From NCBI GenBank assembly GCA_017532145.1, contig JAFXJR010000097.1:1-64000 (forward strand): a stretch of 64,000 nt of DNA, in the 5' to 3' direction. The stretch comes from Lachnospiraceae bacterium (GTDB taxonomy: Bacteria; Bacillota; Clostridia; Lachnospirales; Lachnospiraceae). The notes under the pieces are model-generated. The model worked only from the letters and a program-made list of their open reading frames with translations. It was not told the DNA's origin and made no database searches. The position numbers and the translations under genes were made by a program. Shown here piece after piece: positions 36,251 to 44,611 of the stretch; within the stretch, counting starts at the first letter, position 1, and each line of letters begins with the position of its first letter.

Positions 36251-37569
36251 TGAGAAGTCAGGAAAATGCAATTGAAGTCAATGATATAACAAAAAAGTTT
36301 CGGATTTATTTTGATAAAGGTGCATTGTTAAAGGAAAAAGTAATTTTCCGTAACCGGAATAAGTATGAAGAAAGATGGGTATTGAATGGAATCAGCTTCG
36401 ATGTAAAAAAGGGTGAGGCTATCGGTCTGATTGGCCATAATGGCTGTGGAAAAAGTACCACCCTGAAGCTGTTGACCAGAATTATGTTTCCCGATTCGGG
36501 AAGTATAGATATGTGCGGCAGAGTATCCAGTCTGTTGGAGCTGGGAGCCGGCTTCCATCCGGATATGAGTGGGAGAGACAATATCTATATCAATGCTTCT
36601 ATCTTTGGATTAAGTAAAAAAGAAATTGATAACCGGTTGCAGGATATTATTGATTTTTCTGAGCTGGCAGAGTTTATCGACAATCCGGTGAGAACCTATT
36701 CCTCCGGTATGTATATGAGACTGGCCTTTTCTGTAGCTATCAATGTAAATGCGGATATTCTGCTGATTGATGAGATTCTGGCAGTAGGAGATGCCAATTT
36801 TCAGAATAAGTGCTTTAATAAGATGCTGGAAATCAAGAAAAAGGGCACTACTATCGTGCTGGTGTCTCATGCCCTGGGACAGATTGAGCAGATCTGCGAA
36901 AGAACCATCTGGATTCATGAAGGTCTGATTCGGATGGATGGTTCTCCCAGAGAGGTACACAATGCTTATCTGGAATTTATGGAGGATAAGCGTCGGCAGA
37001 CTCTGGTGGAGCAAGAACGTCGGCAGGAGCAGCAGGAGTCTCCCTCTCAGGAGGAGTCCGGTGGAGAAGGGGAAGAGGCTCAGGAAGAATCCCAGCAGCC
37101 CCAGAAAGCAGCGGAAAAGCCGGTAGCTCAGCGCAGAGGCAGCGGTGAGGCCAGGATGAAGCATATCAAAAGCTACAACCGTCAGGGAGAAGAAAAATAC
37201 CATTTTAAAAGTGGTGAGGATATTATTTTTGAAATTACCTATGAAACCTATGAGAGAATCGAGCAGGCTATTTTTGGACTGAGCATCTTCCGTATAGATG
37301 GAACACGCTGCTATGGAAGCAATACCAGAGTGGATCAGGTTAAGGAATTTGTTATAGAAAAGGATGGAAAGGCCAGAGTTTGTTTTGATCATAATAAGCT
37401 GCTGCCGGGCAGGTATTTTGTAGATGTATGTATAGCCAGAGGTATGGATATGATTGTGGACTATCTGGATACGGTAAATGAGTTTGAAATTACAGGTATC
37501 ACAGAGGAGATGGGCTTTATGAAGATGAGTCATAGTTGGGAAGTAGAGGGAGGAGACCATGTCATTTGA
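36250..37569 (+). CDS. wzt: Polysaccharide ABC transporter ATPase with C-terminal glycan-binding domain (Wzt-like)
   Basis: 439 residues. The ATPase half has Walker A GHNGCGKSTT (about 63-72), the RVSSLLELGAGFHPDMSGRD segment typical of Wzt/TagH, signature YSSGMYMRL and Walker B ILLIDEILAVGD. A 40-residue Glu/Gln/Ser-rich linker (about 255-300) leads to a C-terminal beta-sandwich (about 305-439, from MKHIKSYNRQGEEKYHFKSG). Such Wzt C-terminal domains recognise the modified, non-reducing end of finished chains in O9a/O8-type O-antigens. Here the tail lies beside a methyltransferase (37559), as in those systems. The next gene starts 11 bases before this stop, so translation is probably coupled. 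Confidence 0.92.
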   Translation: MRSQENAIEVNDITKKFRIYFDKGALLKEKVIFRNRNKYEERWVLNGISFDVKKGEAIGLIGHNGCGKSTTLKLLTRIMFPDSGSIDMCGRVSSLLELGAGFHPDMSGRDNIYINASIFGLSKKEIDNRLQDIIDFSELAEFIDNPVRTYSSGMYMRLAFSVAINVNADILLIDEILAVGDANFQNKCFNKMLEIKKKGTTIVLVSHALGQIEQICERTIWIHEGLIRMDGSPREVHNAYLEFMEDKRRQTLVEQERRQEQQESPSQEESGGEGEEAQEESQQPQKAAEKPVAQRRGSGEARMKHIKSYNRQGEEKYHFKSGEDIIFEITYETYERIEQAIFGLSIFRIDGTRCYGSNTRVDQVKEFVIEKDGKARVCFDHNKLLPGRYFVDVCIARGMDMIVDYLDTVNEFEITGITEEMGFMKMSHSWEVEGGDHVI

Positions 37570-39490
37570 TCAGTTTCAACGGTATAAGACGGTACAGATA
37601 ATGGTAGAAAAGCTAAAGAAAAAGCTGGGATTGTCTCAGGTATCCGTGTTGGAGATTGGAAGCAATGGACAGTGTAATCTGGGAGAGGTACTGCCGGAGG
37701 AAAGGATTCAGTATTCCTGTCTGGAAATCCCACCGGAAAGGGAGGGTGACGACAGATTTATCCAGCTGGACGGTACGAATATGCCTCAGGTAAAGACGGG
37801 AGCCTACGATGTGGTAATCGCACTAGATGTGTTTGAGCATGTACCGGAAGAGAAGCGGACAGCCTTTTTACAGGAGCTTTACCGGGTAGCCGATAAGCTG
37901 GCGATTCTTTGTTTTCCATTTGCCAATGGAAGTAATGAATTGGCAGAACGGAGAGCCAACAGCTATTATAAGGCCATCTATGGAAAGAATCATATCTGGT
38001 TGGAGGAGCATATTGAGAATGGGCTTCCCGGATGGAGCAGTACAGAGGCCTTTCTGACAAAAGAAGGGATAGCCTTTGCCAATTTTGAGCATGGAGACAT
38101 CCATCTGTGGGAGGAATGGATGAAGGCACTGTTTGGTGCCTATGATGTGCCGGGAGCAGAGGGCTATCTGGCAGAGCTGGAAGCCTACTATGGAGAGGAA
38201 ATCTATGATCATGATGTGGGACAGAAAAACTATAGAATCTTCCTGCTGATGTCCAAGGAAAAGAAGCTGGCAGGGGAGCTTGCTTCTTTGATGAGAGAGA
38301 GGTTCCAACGTCAGGATGGAGCAGAGGCACAGGAGGGAATGCTTCGGGGCTTGCAGGATTTAAAGCAGTTATGTGGAAGAAGAGCCTGCAGGCAGATGAA
38401 AAGCTTTCTGTATATGGATGAGGGCAATGGTTATCAGGAAGAAGATAAGCTGGAAAGAGAAGCTTTGGCCAATGCCAGTAATGAATTTCATCTGTGTTAC
38501 CAATATCAGGTAGGAAAGAAGGTAACAGGCTTTCGCTTCGACCCGGTAGAGGGATGTGGCTGTATGATGGCACGGGTAAGTATCTGTTCTGATCAGGGAG
38601 AGCTGCCCTTTTCACCGGTAGGAGGCTGGGAGCATGGAGGCTACTATGTCTTTCCGGGAGACGATCCTCAGTTTTTCATTGATGCAGGAGGAAAACAGCT
38701 GGAGTGGTTGAAAATAGAAGCGGATATCATCCTCTATCCGGAGGAAAGAGGGCTGATGTTCAGCATTATGGATAAAATAGTAAGTGACAGTGAGCAAAGA
38801 GCTATTGATGCCATCCGGGAAAAAGAGGCTGCACTGTATGCCAGGGCCGATGCAGTCAGAGACAAGGAACGGGCAGAAGAGGATAGGGACAGGATGGACA
38901 AGGAATGCCAGAAGGCAATCGAATTGAGGAATGCCATGGCAAAGGAGAAGGATGAGGCGCTCAGTCTGATGGCTCAGGAGAAGGATGAGGCGCTCCGTAT
39001 CAGGGATGCGATGGCAGTAGAGAAGGATGAAGCACTCCAGCTTCGTAATGCCATGGCGATGGAAAGGGATGAGTCACTTCGGCTCAGAGGTGCTATGGCA
39101 GAAGAAAAGGATGAGGCACTTCGCTTAAGAGATGCAATGGCAAGGGAGAAGGATGAAGCACTGCAGCTGATGCTGCAGGAGAAGGAGGAGGCCTTCCGTG
39201 TCAGAGATGCTCTGGCGATAGAAAAGGATGAAGCCCTTCGTGTCAGAGACGCTCTGGCGATAGAAAAGGATGCAGCCCTTCGGGAAAGGGATGATGTACG
39301 AGCGGAAAGAGATGTGCTTCGTTCAGAAAGGGATGTAGCCGTTCAGGAGAGAGAAGATATGCGTAACGAATATGCCCAGGAAAAGGCAAGGGCAGATTTG
39401 TATGAAGGAGCCTATAACAATGTAATTCAATCCGGTTCCTGGAAGATGACGGCACCTTTGCGGAAGCTGTTTGGCAAGGGAAAAGAATAA
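37559..39490 (+). CDS. SAM methyltransferase with beta domain and repetitive coiled coil, candidate chain terminator
   Basis: 643 residues, ATG inside the end of wzt with GGGAGGAG just upstream. Residues about 15-235 are a class I methyltransferase (VLEIGSNGQCNLGEV as motif I, DVVIALDVFEHVP as the post-I motif). Residues about 280-405 form a beta domain (SFLYMDEGNGY, GFRFDPVEG, VFPGDDPQFF) that resembles the repeated domain of the giant YfhO protein. Residues about 415-620 are a long coiled coil with repeats of 11 or 14 residues around EKDEAL. The C-terminal SGSWKMTAPLRKLFGK motif recurs at the ends of surface-glycan GTs. In E. coli O9a, WbdD caps the chain by methylation and its coiled coil sets chain length. 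This gene has the same setting, but I see no kinase domain. Confidence 0.85.
   Translation: MSFDQFQRYKTVQIMVEKLKKKLGLSQVSVLEIGSNGQCNLGEVLPEERIQYSCLEIPPEREGDDRFIQLDGTNMPQVKTGAYDVVIALDVFEHVPEEKRTAFLQELYRVADKLAILCFPFANGSNELAERRANSYYKAIYGKNHIWLEEHIENGLPGWSSTEAFLTKEGIAFANFEHGDIHLWEEWMKALFGAYDVPGAEGYLAELEAYYGEEIYDHDVGQKNYRIFLLMSKEKKLAGELASLMRERFQRQDGAEAQEGMLRGLQDLKQLCGRRACRQMKSFLYMDEGNGYQEEDKLEREALANASNEFHLCYQYQVGKKVTGFRFDPVEGCGCMMARVSICSDQGELPFSPVGGWEHGGYYVFPGDDPQFFIDAGGKQLEWLKIEADIILYPEERGLMFSIMDKIVSDSEQRAIDAIREKEAALYARADAVRDKERAEEDRDRMDKECQKAIELRNAMAKEKDEALSLMAQEKDEALRIRDAMAVEKDEALQLRNAMAMERDESLRLRGAMAEEKDEALRLRDAMAREKDEALQLMLQEKEEAFRVRDALAIEKDEALRVRDALAIEKDAALRERDDVRAERDVLRSERDVAVQEREDMRNEYAQEKARADLYEGAYNNVIQSGSWKMTAPLRKLFGKGKE
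38945..39290 (+). repeat. 33- and 42-bp repeats encoding 11- and 14-residue coiled-coil units
   Basis: Units opening with EKDEAL, or close variants ERDESL, EKEEAF and EKDAAL, follow each other nine times with spacings of 11, 14, 14, 14, 14, 11, 14 and 14 residues. The DNA is similar enough (GAGAAGGATGAGGC-type cores) for unequal recombination to add or remove units in frame. Two-heptad (14) and hendecad (11) units both keep a continuous coiled coil. Confidence 0.88.
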
Positions 39491-39542
39491 AAAGCATTCT
39501 TCATAGACAGAGTTTTTGTGGATAGCCGGAGCTTAAAGGGGG

Positions 39543-41453
39543 ATGTTCCAGAGAATGCAGAAAATAAAGAGAGGAGATGGAGGGAAGCGATATATCAGCC
39601 TTTTGGTAGTGGTACTGCTGCTGGTGGGCATTGTATGGCTTTGCCCCATAAAGGATGAGGTCAGTATCCGGATAGAATACAGCTCCAGAAAGTATGACAA
39701 CAGCTTCCAGGCTCAGCTGTTCTGGAAGACAGATGGAGGATATTCGGCAAAAGAATCTTCGATTCATCAGGTAAGGCGGAATCGGGTAAGTCTGGAGCTT
39801 TTAGAGAAGACAGAAGCCGTGACGGAGCTGCGTCTGGATCCTATCGATCAGGAGAAGGAAACCGCCATTACTTCCATCCAGGTCAGGAATCATGGAATTC
39901 ATATGGGGCTGATTCCTGTCCGGGAGATTCTGGAAAAAGCGGCATTTTACCGGATGGAGGAGCCGGAGGTGAAGAGGGGGATACTGTATATTTACCCTCA
40001 GGGAAATGATCCGGTGATTGTTTTGGGGAAAGATTTGGTGGAGGAGTATTTTGCTTCCTGTAACACCAGACTAAGGGCAGTAGTTTCTGGTTGGATTGTA
40101 GCAGCAGGCTTGCTGGTAGCCGTGGGAATCCGATATAAAAATCTCTGGAACACAGCGACCAACCGCATTTCCGGACAGTATGAGGGAATCACAAAGGGGA
40201 TTCTGGGAATAGCCGTATTTCTGGTGGCTTATATGGCTGTTCAAAGCTTTGACTATGCCCATCCTGATGAAAATATGAGTAAGGCAGCCATTGATTATTA
40301 TATGACCCATTGGCAGCCGGCAGATATTCGGAATCCGGAGGTGGCAGACAGCTTTTCCGCTTATGGAAATTCCCGGCTGACAGAGACCACCTTTTATTAT
40401 TTTCTGGCAGGAAAGGTGGCTTGGATTGCCAAAAACCTGATAGGGATGGACAAGTATTACAGAGCCTTTAATGTATTGCTTTTTGTAGTGATGACGGGGA
40501 TTTTTTATAAAAAAGGGAGACAGAATGGCTTTTTATTTTTAATGTTAGGGCTGACTCCTCAGATTTGGTATATTTTTTCTTATGCCACTTCAGATGGCTG
40601 GGACTATTTTTTAAGCTTTCTGATTCTTTATCAGCTAACCATTAAAAAAAGTATGTTTTATCGAGCGTTAGAATCATCTTCTGTTAGAATCGCAGTAGGT
40701 GGGCTGGTGGCAGTGGGGGCATTATATGGTGCCTTGCTTTTGGGAAAAAAGAATTACTATTTTGTATTTTTAGCTTCCTTTTTTTTCCTTTTATATCGAC
40801 TGATAAAGACAAAAAAACAAAAAAGGATGCAAATTACTATTAAGTATGCTATAATCGTAGCCGTATGTATGGTCGTTTATTGTGGAACCAAGTATATGGA
40901 TATACAGTTTTATCATGGAAATAAAAATCTGATTATTTTGGAGCAGAGAGAGGATTATGCAGAAAAGGGAGAAGTCTTGGAGGGAATCTGGGATGGCGTC
41001 CGACTCAGGGAACAGGGAGTAGGGCTTCGACAATTTTTTGAGGAATATGGATTTTTAAGAGATTCTTATCGGTCCTACACGGGGTATTATGGATGGATGG
41101 AATATGAAAGTCCATGTGGATATTATCTGATTATCGGACTGTTATACTGTTTTTTTATGGTACTTTTATGGAAGACAGTGCTGACTGACAGGGGAAAATG
41201 GAAGGGGATACTGTTTGGCGTGCTTATGGGGTTGAGTGCAGCAATTGTAGCAACCTCGGCATGGCATTCCTGGACTTCGGATTTTCAGCCTCAGGGAAGG
41301 TATCTATTTGCCATCAATTTTATTTTGGCAGTTTGTGGCTGTATGTATTATGGGGGGCTTTTTGATAAGAAATCAGTGCGATTGGTGTTATGTGCCATCG
41401 GCTGCTTATCAGTTTATTCATTTTTATTCAGTGGTATTTTTAGTTTGGCATAA
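39543..41453 (+). CDS. GT-C-type membrane protein (DUF2142-like) with extracytoplasmic beta domain
   Basis: 636 residues. After a first membrane helix (YISLLVVVLLLVGIVWL) comes a soluble domain (about residues 38-175) with LFWKTDGGYSAKESS, LRLDPIDQ and YPQGNDPVIVLG, the landmarks of the domain repeated in the giant YfhO protein. A polytopic part follows. Its first large loop has DYAHPDENMSKAAIDYYMTH and YGNSRLTETTFYYF, a DE-type acidic site as in GT-C and DUF2142 proteins. It probably transfers a sugar from a lipid-phosphate donor outside the membrane. The next gene, at 41485, is a GtrB-like synthase that could make this donor. The start could be ATG 39543 or ATG 39555. Confidence 0.75.
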   Translation: MFQRMQKIKRGDGGKRYISLLVVVLLLVGIVWLCPIKDEVSIRIEYSSRKYDNSFQAQLFWKTDGGYSAKESSIHQVRRNRVSLELLEKTEAVTELRLDPIDQEKETAITSIQVRNHGIHMGLIPVREILEKAAFYRMEEPEVKRGILYIYPQGNDPVIVLGKDLVEEYFASCNTRLRAVVSGWIVAAGLLVAVGIRYKNLWNTATNRISGQYEGITKGILGIAVFLVAYMAVQSFDYAHPDENMSKAAIDYYMTHWQPADIRNPEVADSFSAYGNSRLTETTFYYFLAGKVAWIAKNLIGMDKYYRAFNVLLFVVMTGIFYKKGRQNGFLFLMLGLTPQIWYIFSYATSDGWDYFLSFLILYQLTIKKSMFYRALESSSVRIAVGGLVAVGALYGALLLGKKNYYFVFLASFFFLLYRLIKTKKQKRMQITIKYAIIVAVCMVVYCGTKYMDIQFYHGNKNLIILEQREDYAEKGEVLEGIWDGVRLREQGVGLRQFFEEYGFLRDSYRSYTGYYGWMEYESPCGYYLIIGLLYCFFMVLLWKTVLTDRGKWKGILFGVLMGLSAAIVATSAWHSWTSDFQPQGRYLFAINFILAVCGCMYYGGLFDKKSVRLVLCAIGCLSVYSFLFSGIFSLA

Positions 41454-41484
41454 TGAATAAGGGAAGCGTTTACAGGAGGAAGTA

Positions 41485-42426
41485 ATGTACAGAATATCAG
41501 TGGTAGTACCAGTGTATAATGAAGAAGGCAACGTCGTCGATTTACATAAGGAGATAAAGGATGTCTGTGAAGCTCAGGGCTATGAATATGAGATTATCTT
41601 TATTAATGATGGTTCCAGAGACAGAACAGATGAAATCTGCAGAACCCTCAGTCCCCTGAAATATATCTGTATGCGTAGAAATTTTGGACAGACAGCTGCT
41701 ATGGACGCAGGAATTAAGGCAGCAAGGTATGACTATATTGTTACCATGGATGGAGACAGACAGAACGATCCGGCAGATATCCCGGCCATGCTGGAATATC
41801 TGACAGCAAACGATTTGGATGTCGTATCTGGTTGGCGGAAAAACCGAAAGGATACCTTTATGAAGAAATTCGTTTCCCGGGGAGCCAACTTCCTGAGAGG
41901 GATTCTGGTAAAGGATGGTATTCATGACAGTGGCTGCTCCTTAAAGATTTATAAAAAGGAATGCTTCAATGGAATCAACCTGTATGGAGAACAGCATCGG
42001 TTTATTCCTGCATTATTGAAAATTAAAGGCTTTAAGGTGGGAGAGGTGGTGGTCAACCACAGACCCCGTACACAGGGAACGACGAAGTATAACTGGCACA
42101 GAACGGTCAAAGGTTTTGTGGATATGATTTCTGTATGGTTTTGGAATAAGTATGCTACCAGACCGCTGCATATCTTAGGTGGCTTCGGTATTTTAAGTCT
42201 GGGAATGGGTTTTGGCTGCGGTATCTGGTCCATTCTGCTGTTTATTCAAGGTTATAAGATGTCAAACAATATTATTCCGGTGATTCTTACTGTGTTTTTT
42301 ATTATTATCGGACTTTTGATGTTTATTTTGGGACTGATGAGCGAGATTATGATTAAGACTTATTATGGAGTCCATGTGGATACTCCTTACAGTGTGAAGG
42401 AAACCGTGGAAACCGGATTGGAATAA
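41485..42426 (+). CDS. GtrB/CsbB-like polyprenyl-phosphate glycosyltransferase
   Basis: 313 residues, ATG 41485 behind CAGGAGGAAG. GT2 domain with SVVVPVYNEEGNVVDLHKEI, IIFINDGSRDRTDEI, TMDGDRQNDPADIP and NHRPRTQGTTKYNWHRTVKG, then two C-terminal membrane helices. This family (GtrB, CsbB, GtlA, dolichol-phosphate-mannose-synthase-like) moves a sugar from a nucleotide onto undecaprenyl phosphate on the inner face; after flipping, GT-C or YfhO enzymes use it. It follows the GT-C gene directly and overlaps the next gene by one base. No GtrA/GtcA-type small flippase was found in the window. Confidence 0.92.
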   Translation: MYRISVVVPVYNEEGNVVDLHKEIKDVCEAQGYEYEIIFINDGSRDRTDEICRTLSPLKYICMRRNFGQTAAMDAGIKAARYDYIVTMDGDRQNDPADIPAMLEYLTANDLDVVSGWRKNRKDTFMKKFVSRGANFLRGILVKDGIHDSGCSLKIYKKECFNGINLYGEQHRFIPALLKIKGFKVGEVVVNHRPRTQGTTKYNWHRTVKGFVDMISVWFWNKYATRPLHILGGFGILSLGMGFGCGIWSILLFIQGYKMSNNIIPVILTVFFIIIGLLMFILGLMSEIMIKTYYGVHVDTPYSVKETVETGLE

Positions 42427-43571
42427 TGAGGCAAAAGAACGTGAATATATTATGTATTAATCATGAATTCCCTCCCATTGGCGGAGGCGGTGCAACTGCC
42501 TGTTACTTCCTGACCAGAGAGCTAAAGGAGGCAGGAAACTCTTTTACCATAGTAACCTCTGCTTTTTCTGATCTACCCTTGGAGGAGCAAATCAATGGAG
42601 GACGAGTAATCAGAGTAAAGGCTTTAAGACGAAAGAGAGAAAAAAGTACCTTTCCAGAAATGCTGTCCTTTTTGGTCAGTGCTTTTTTTACCGTAAAAAA
42701 ACTGTTGAAAAAGGAAAAATTTGATATCTGCTTCACCTTTTTTGGTATTCCCAGCGGTCCTCTGGCCTGGTATATAAAAAGAAGGTATAGGATTCCCTAT
42801 ATCATTAGAATGGGGGGCGGAGATATTCCTGGTGCCCAGAATCGTTTTAAGCTGCTGTATAAGCTGCTCTCTAATCCCTTGAAGCGAATCTGGGAGGAGT
42901 CAGAGGGTGTAGTGGCCAATAGTGAAGGATTACAGGAAAAGGCCAGAAAATTCCATGACTGTAAAAAGCTGCAGGTGATTACTAATGGAGTGGACAGCCA
43001 GTATTTTTGCAGACAGTCTGCAGAAAAAAGGGAGGGAATAGAGCTTCTGTTTGTTTCCCGGCTATTGGAGGGAAAGGGTTTACAGTATATTATTCCTGAA
43101 CTGGAAATGATTCAGCAGAAGGCTTCTGTTCCTATCCATCTGAGTATTGTAGGAGACGGTCCCTACCGGGAGGAACTGATTCGTCTGACCAGAGCCTATC
43201 ATATGGAGGAGATAATCAGTTTTGAGGGATTACAGAATCGGGAGAGTCTGTTGGCATATTATAGCCGGGCAGATATTTTTATCCTGCCTTCTAAAAGTGA
43301 AGGTATGCCTAACGTAGTACTGGAAGCCATGTCTATGGGCTTGCCTATCGTGATGACACCCTGTCAGGGCAGTAAGGAACTGGTAACAGACAATGGAATC
43401 ATCGCAGACTACAAGCATTTTGCTCAGGCTATCATTAAGCTTTGCAAAGACCCAGAGCTGCGCAGACAGATGGGAGAAAAGAGCCGCAAAAATGTAGAGA
43501 AAAGCTTCCAGTGGAAGCAGATTGCCCGGCAGTATGAGAAGTTGCTAAAACAGGCGGTGAAGAAAGGCTGA
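42426..43571 (+). CDS. GT4 glycosyltransferase
   Basis: 381 residues, TAATG overlap with the GtrB-like gene. NHEFPPIGGGGATACYFLTR is the glycine-rich acceptor loop, GVVANSEGLQEKARKF and ITNGVDSQYF mark the inter-domain region, and PSKSEGMPNVVLEAMSMGLP the EX7E donor motif. Cytosolic chain assembly enzyme; PimB/GT4-like in general shape. The donor and linkage cannot be read from the sequence. Confidence 0.87.
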   Translation: MRQKNVNILCINHEFPPIGGGGATACYFLTRELKEAGNSFTIVTSAFSDLPLEEQINGGRVIRVKALRRKREKSTFPEMLSFLVSAFFTVKKLLKKEKFDICFTFFGIPSGPLAWYIKRRYRIPYIIRMGGGDIPGAQNRFKLLYKLLSNPLKRIWEESEGVVANSEGLQEKARKFHDCKKLQVITNGVDSQYFCRQSAEKREGIELLFVSRLLEGKGLQYIIPELEMIQQKASVPIHLSIVGDGPYREELIRLTRAYHMEEIISFEGLQNRESLLAYYSRADIFILPSKSEGMPNVVLEAMSMGLPIVMTPCQGSKELVTDNGIIADYKHFAQAIIKLCKDPELRRQMGEKSRKNVEKSFQWKQIARQYEKLLKQAVKKG

Positions 43572-43621
43572 CGGCAGAGGAAAAGGGTAGGGCTAAGTTA
43601 AGGAGGATAAGGAGAGTTCAG

Positions 43622-44611
43622 GTGGAAAAACAGAACGCTATTTTGCTGGTTTGGTCCATAAAGGATCATCTGTTCGGAAGATATATGAGAGAGGATGGAC
43701 TGGATGTAAGAACTATATATAAAGGCAGTGAAAGCCGGATTTTAAACGTAATCCGTATGCTTTGTTTTAAATGGGGACTACCCCAGAAGCCCTGGTTTAA
43801 TCAGAAAATTAAAGGCTTGGAGGGAACAGTGATTCTCTTCGATGCCATGGTAGGGGAAGAATATCTGGAATGGGTAGTACAAAACAACCCAAAAGCAAGA
43901 ATTATCTTTTTTTATGCCAATCCGATTATGTTAGCCAAACTGAAAATTGCTCAGGTAGAGGCGGCAGGATGTGAAGTCTGGTCCTATGGAGATGAACAGT
44001 GTGCTGCTTACCAGTTAAAGCAGAATGCTCATTTTTGCTGTGAAAGTATGTATAAAGAGGCAAAGCGATATACTAAACAGTATCAGGGAAAGAAGGAGTA
44101 TGATATCGTCTTTTCCGGAAAGGATAAGGGCAGACTGGAATATCTTTATTCCTTAATGAAAAAAAAGTACTGGAAAAAGTTTAGATGGGGCTTATATATT
44201 TCACCGGACCATTTCTGGCAAATCTTTCAAAAGAAGATTTACCGTATGGTGCTGCCCTATCATAAGCTGCTATGCTGGCAGGCTAAGGGGAAGGCAGTAT
44301 TGGAGATGGTCCCCAGCAGTCTGAATATTCCTACCATGAGAACGGTGGATGCGATGAGCCTGCGACAGAAATTGATTACCAATAATCAAAGGGTGATGGA
44401 AAATGACTACTATTACCCGGAAAATATATTTATTATGGGAGTGGATAGGGAAGAAGAACTGGAGAATTTTATCAACAGTCCCTTCCGTCCGATTCCTAGA
44501 CAGGTATGGAAGGAGCTGTCTTTGGACAGATGGATAGAGAGATTTGTCAAGGATCAGCCTGTCAATAAGGATACCATGGGAAATGCAGACGACGAAGAGA
44601 GGAAAGAGTAA
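43622..44611 (+). CDS. Unrecognised capsule-cluster protein, possibly a GT-B-type transferase
   Basis: 329 residues, GTG 43622 seven bases after AAGGAG. No membrane segment. Segments such as VILFDAMVGEEYLEWV, ARIIFFYANPIM, YDIVFSGKDKGRLEYLYSLM and ILEMVPSSLNIPTMRTVD-like order (AVLEMVPSSLNIPTMRTVDA) match a group of proteins found only in polysaccharide clusters and often labelled lipopolysaccharide biosynthesis protein. The alternating strands and the GKDKGRLEYL turn suggest a GT-B fold, but I see no EX7E motif. It overlaps the aminotransferase gene by one base, so it probably acts with the amino sugar that enzyme makes. Confidence 0.6.
   Translation: MEKQNAILLVWSIKDHLFGRYMREDGLDVRTIYKGSESRILNVIRMLCFKWGLPQKPWFNQKIKGLEGTVILFDAMVGEEYLEWVVQNNPKARIIFFYANPIMLAKLKIAQVEAAGCEVWSYGDEQCAAYQLKQNAHFCCESMYKEAKRYTKQYQGKKEYDIVFSGKDKGRLEYLYSLMKKKYWKKFRWGLYISPDHFWQIFQKKIYRMVLPYHKLLCWQAKGKAVLEMVPSSLNIPTMRTVDAMSLRQKLITNNQRVMENDYYYPENIFIMGVDREEELENFINSPFRPIPRQVWKELSLDRWIERFVKDQPVNKDTMGNADDEERKE

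Noticed and set aside
36610..37560. Open frame of 316 codons on the minus strand opposite wzt
   Set aside because: It mirrors the wzt gene, whose ABC motifs are complete on the + strand. The minus product has no recognisable domain, and no ribosome site was noted.
37758..38615. Open frame of 285 codons on the minus strand
   Set aside because: It lies wholly opposite the methyltransferase gene; composition rich in Pro, Ser and His is typical of an antisense shadow.
38945..39290. Regular short repeats that could suggest a CRISPR array
   Set aside because: The units are coding, contiguous without spacers, and keep an 11/14-residue coiled-coil pattern in frame.
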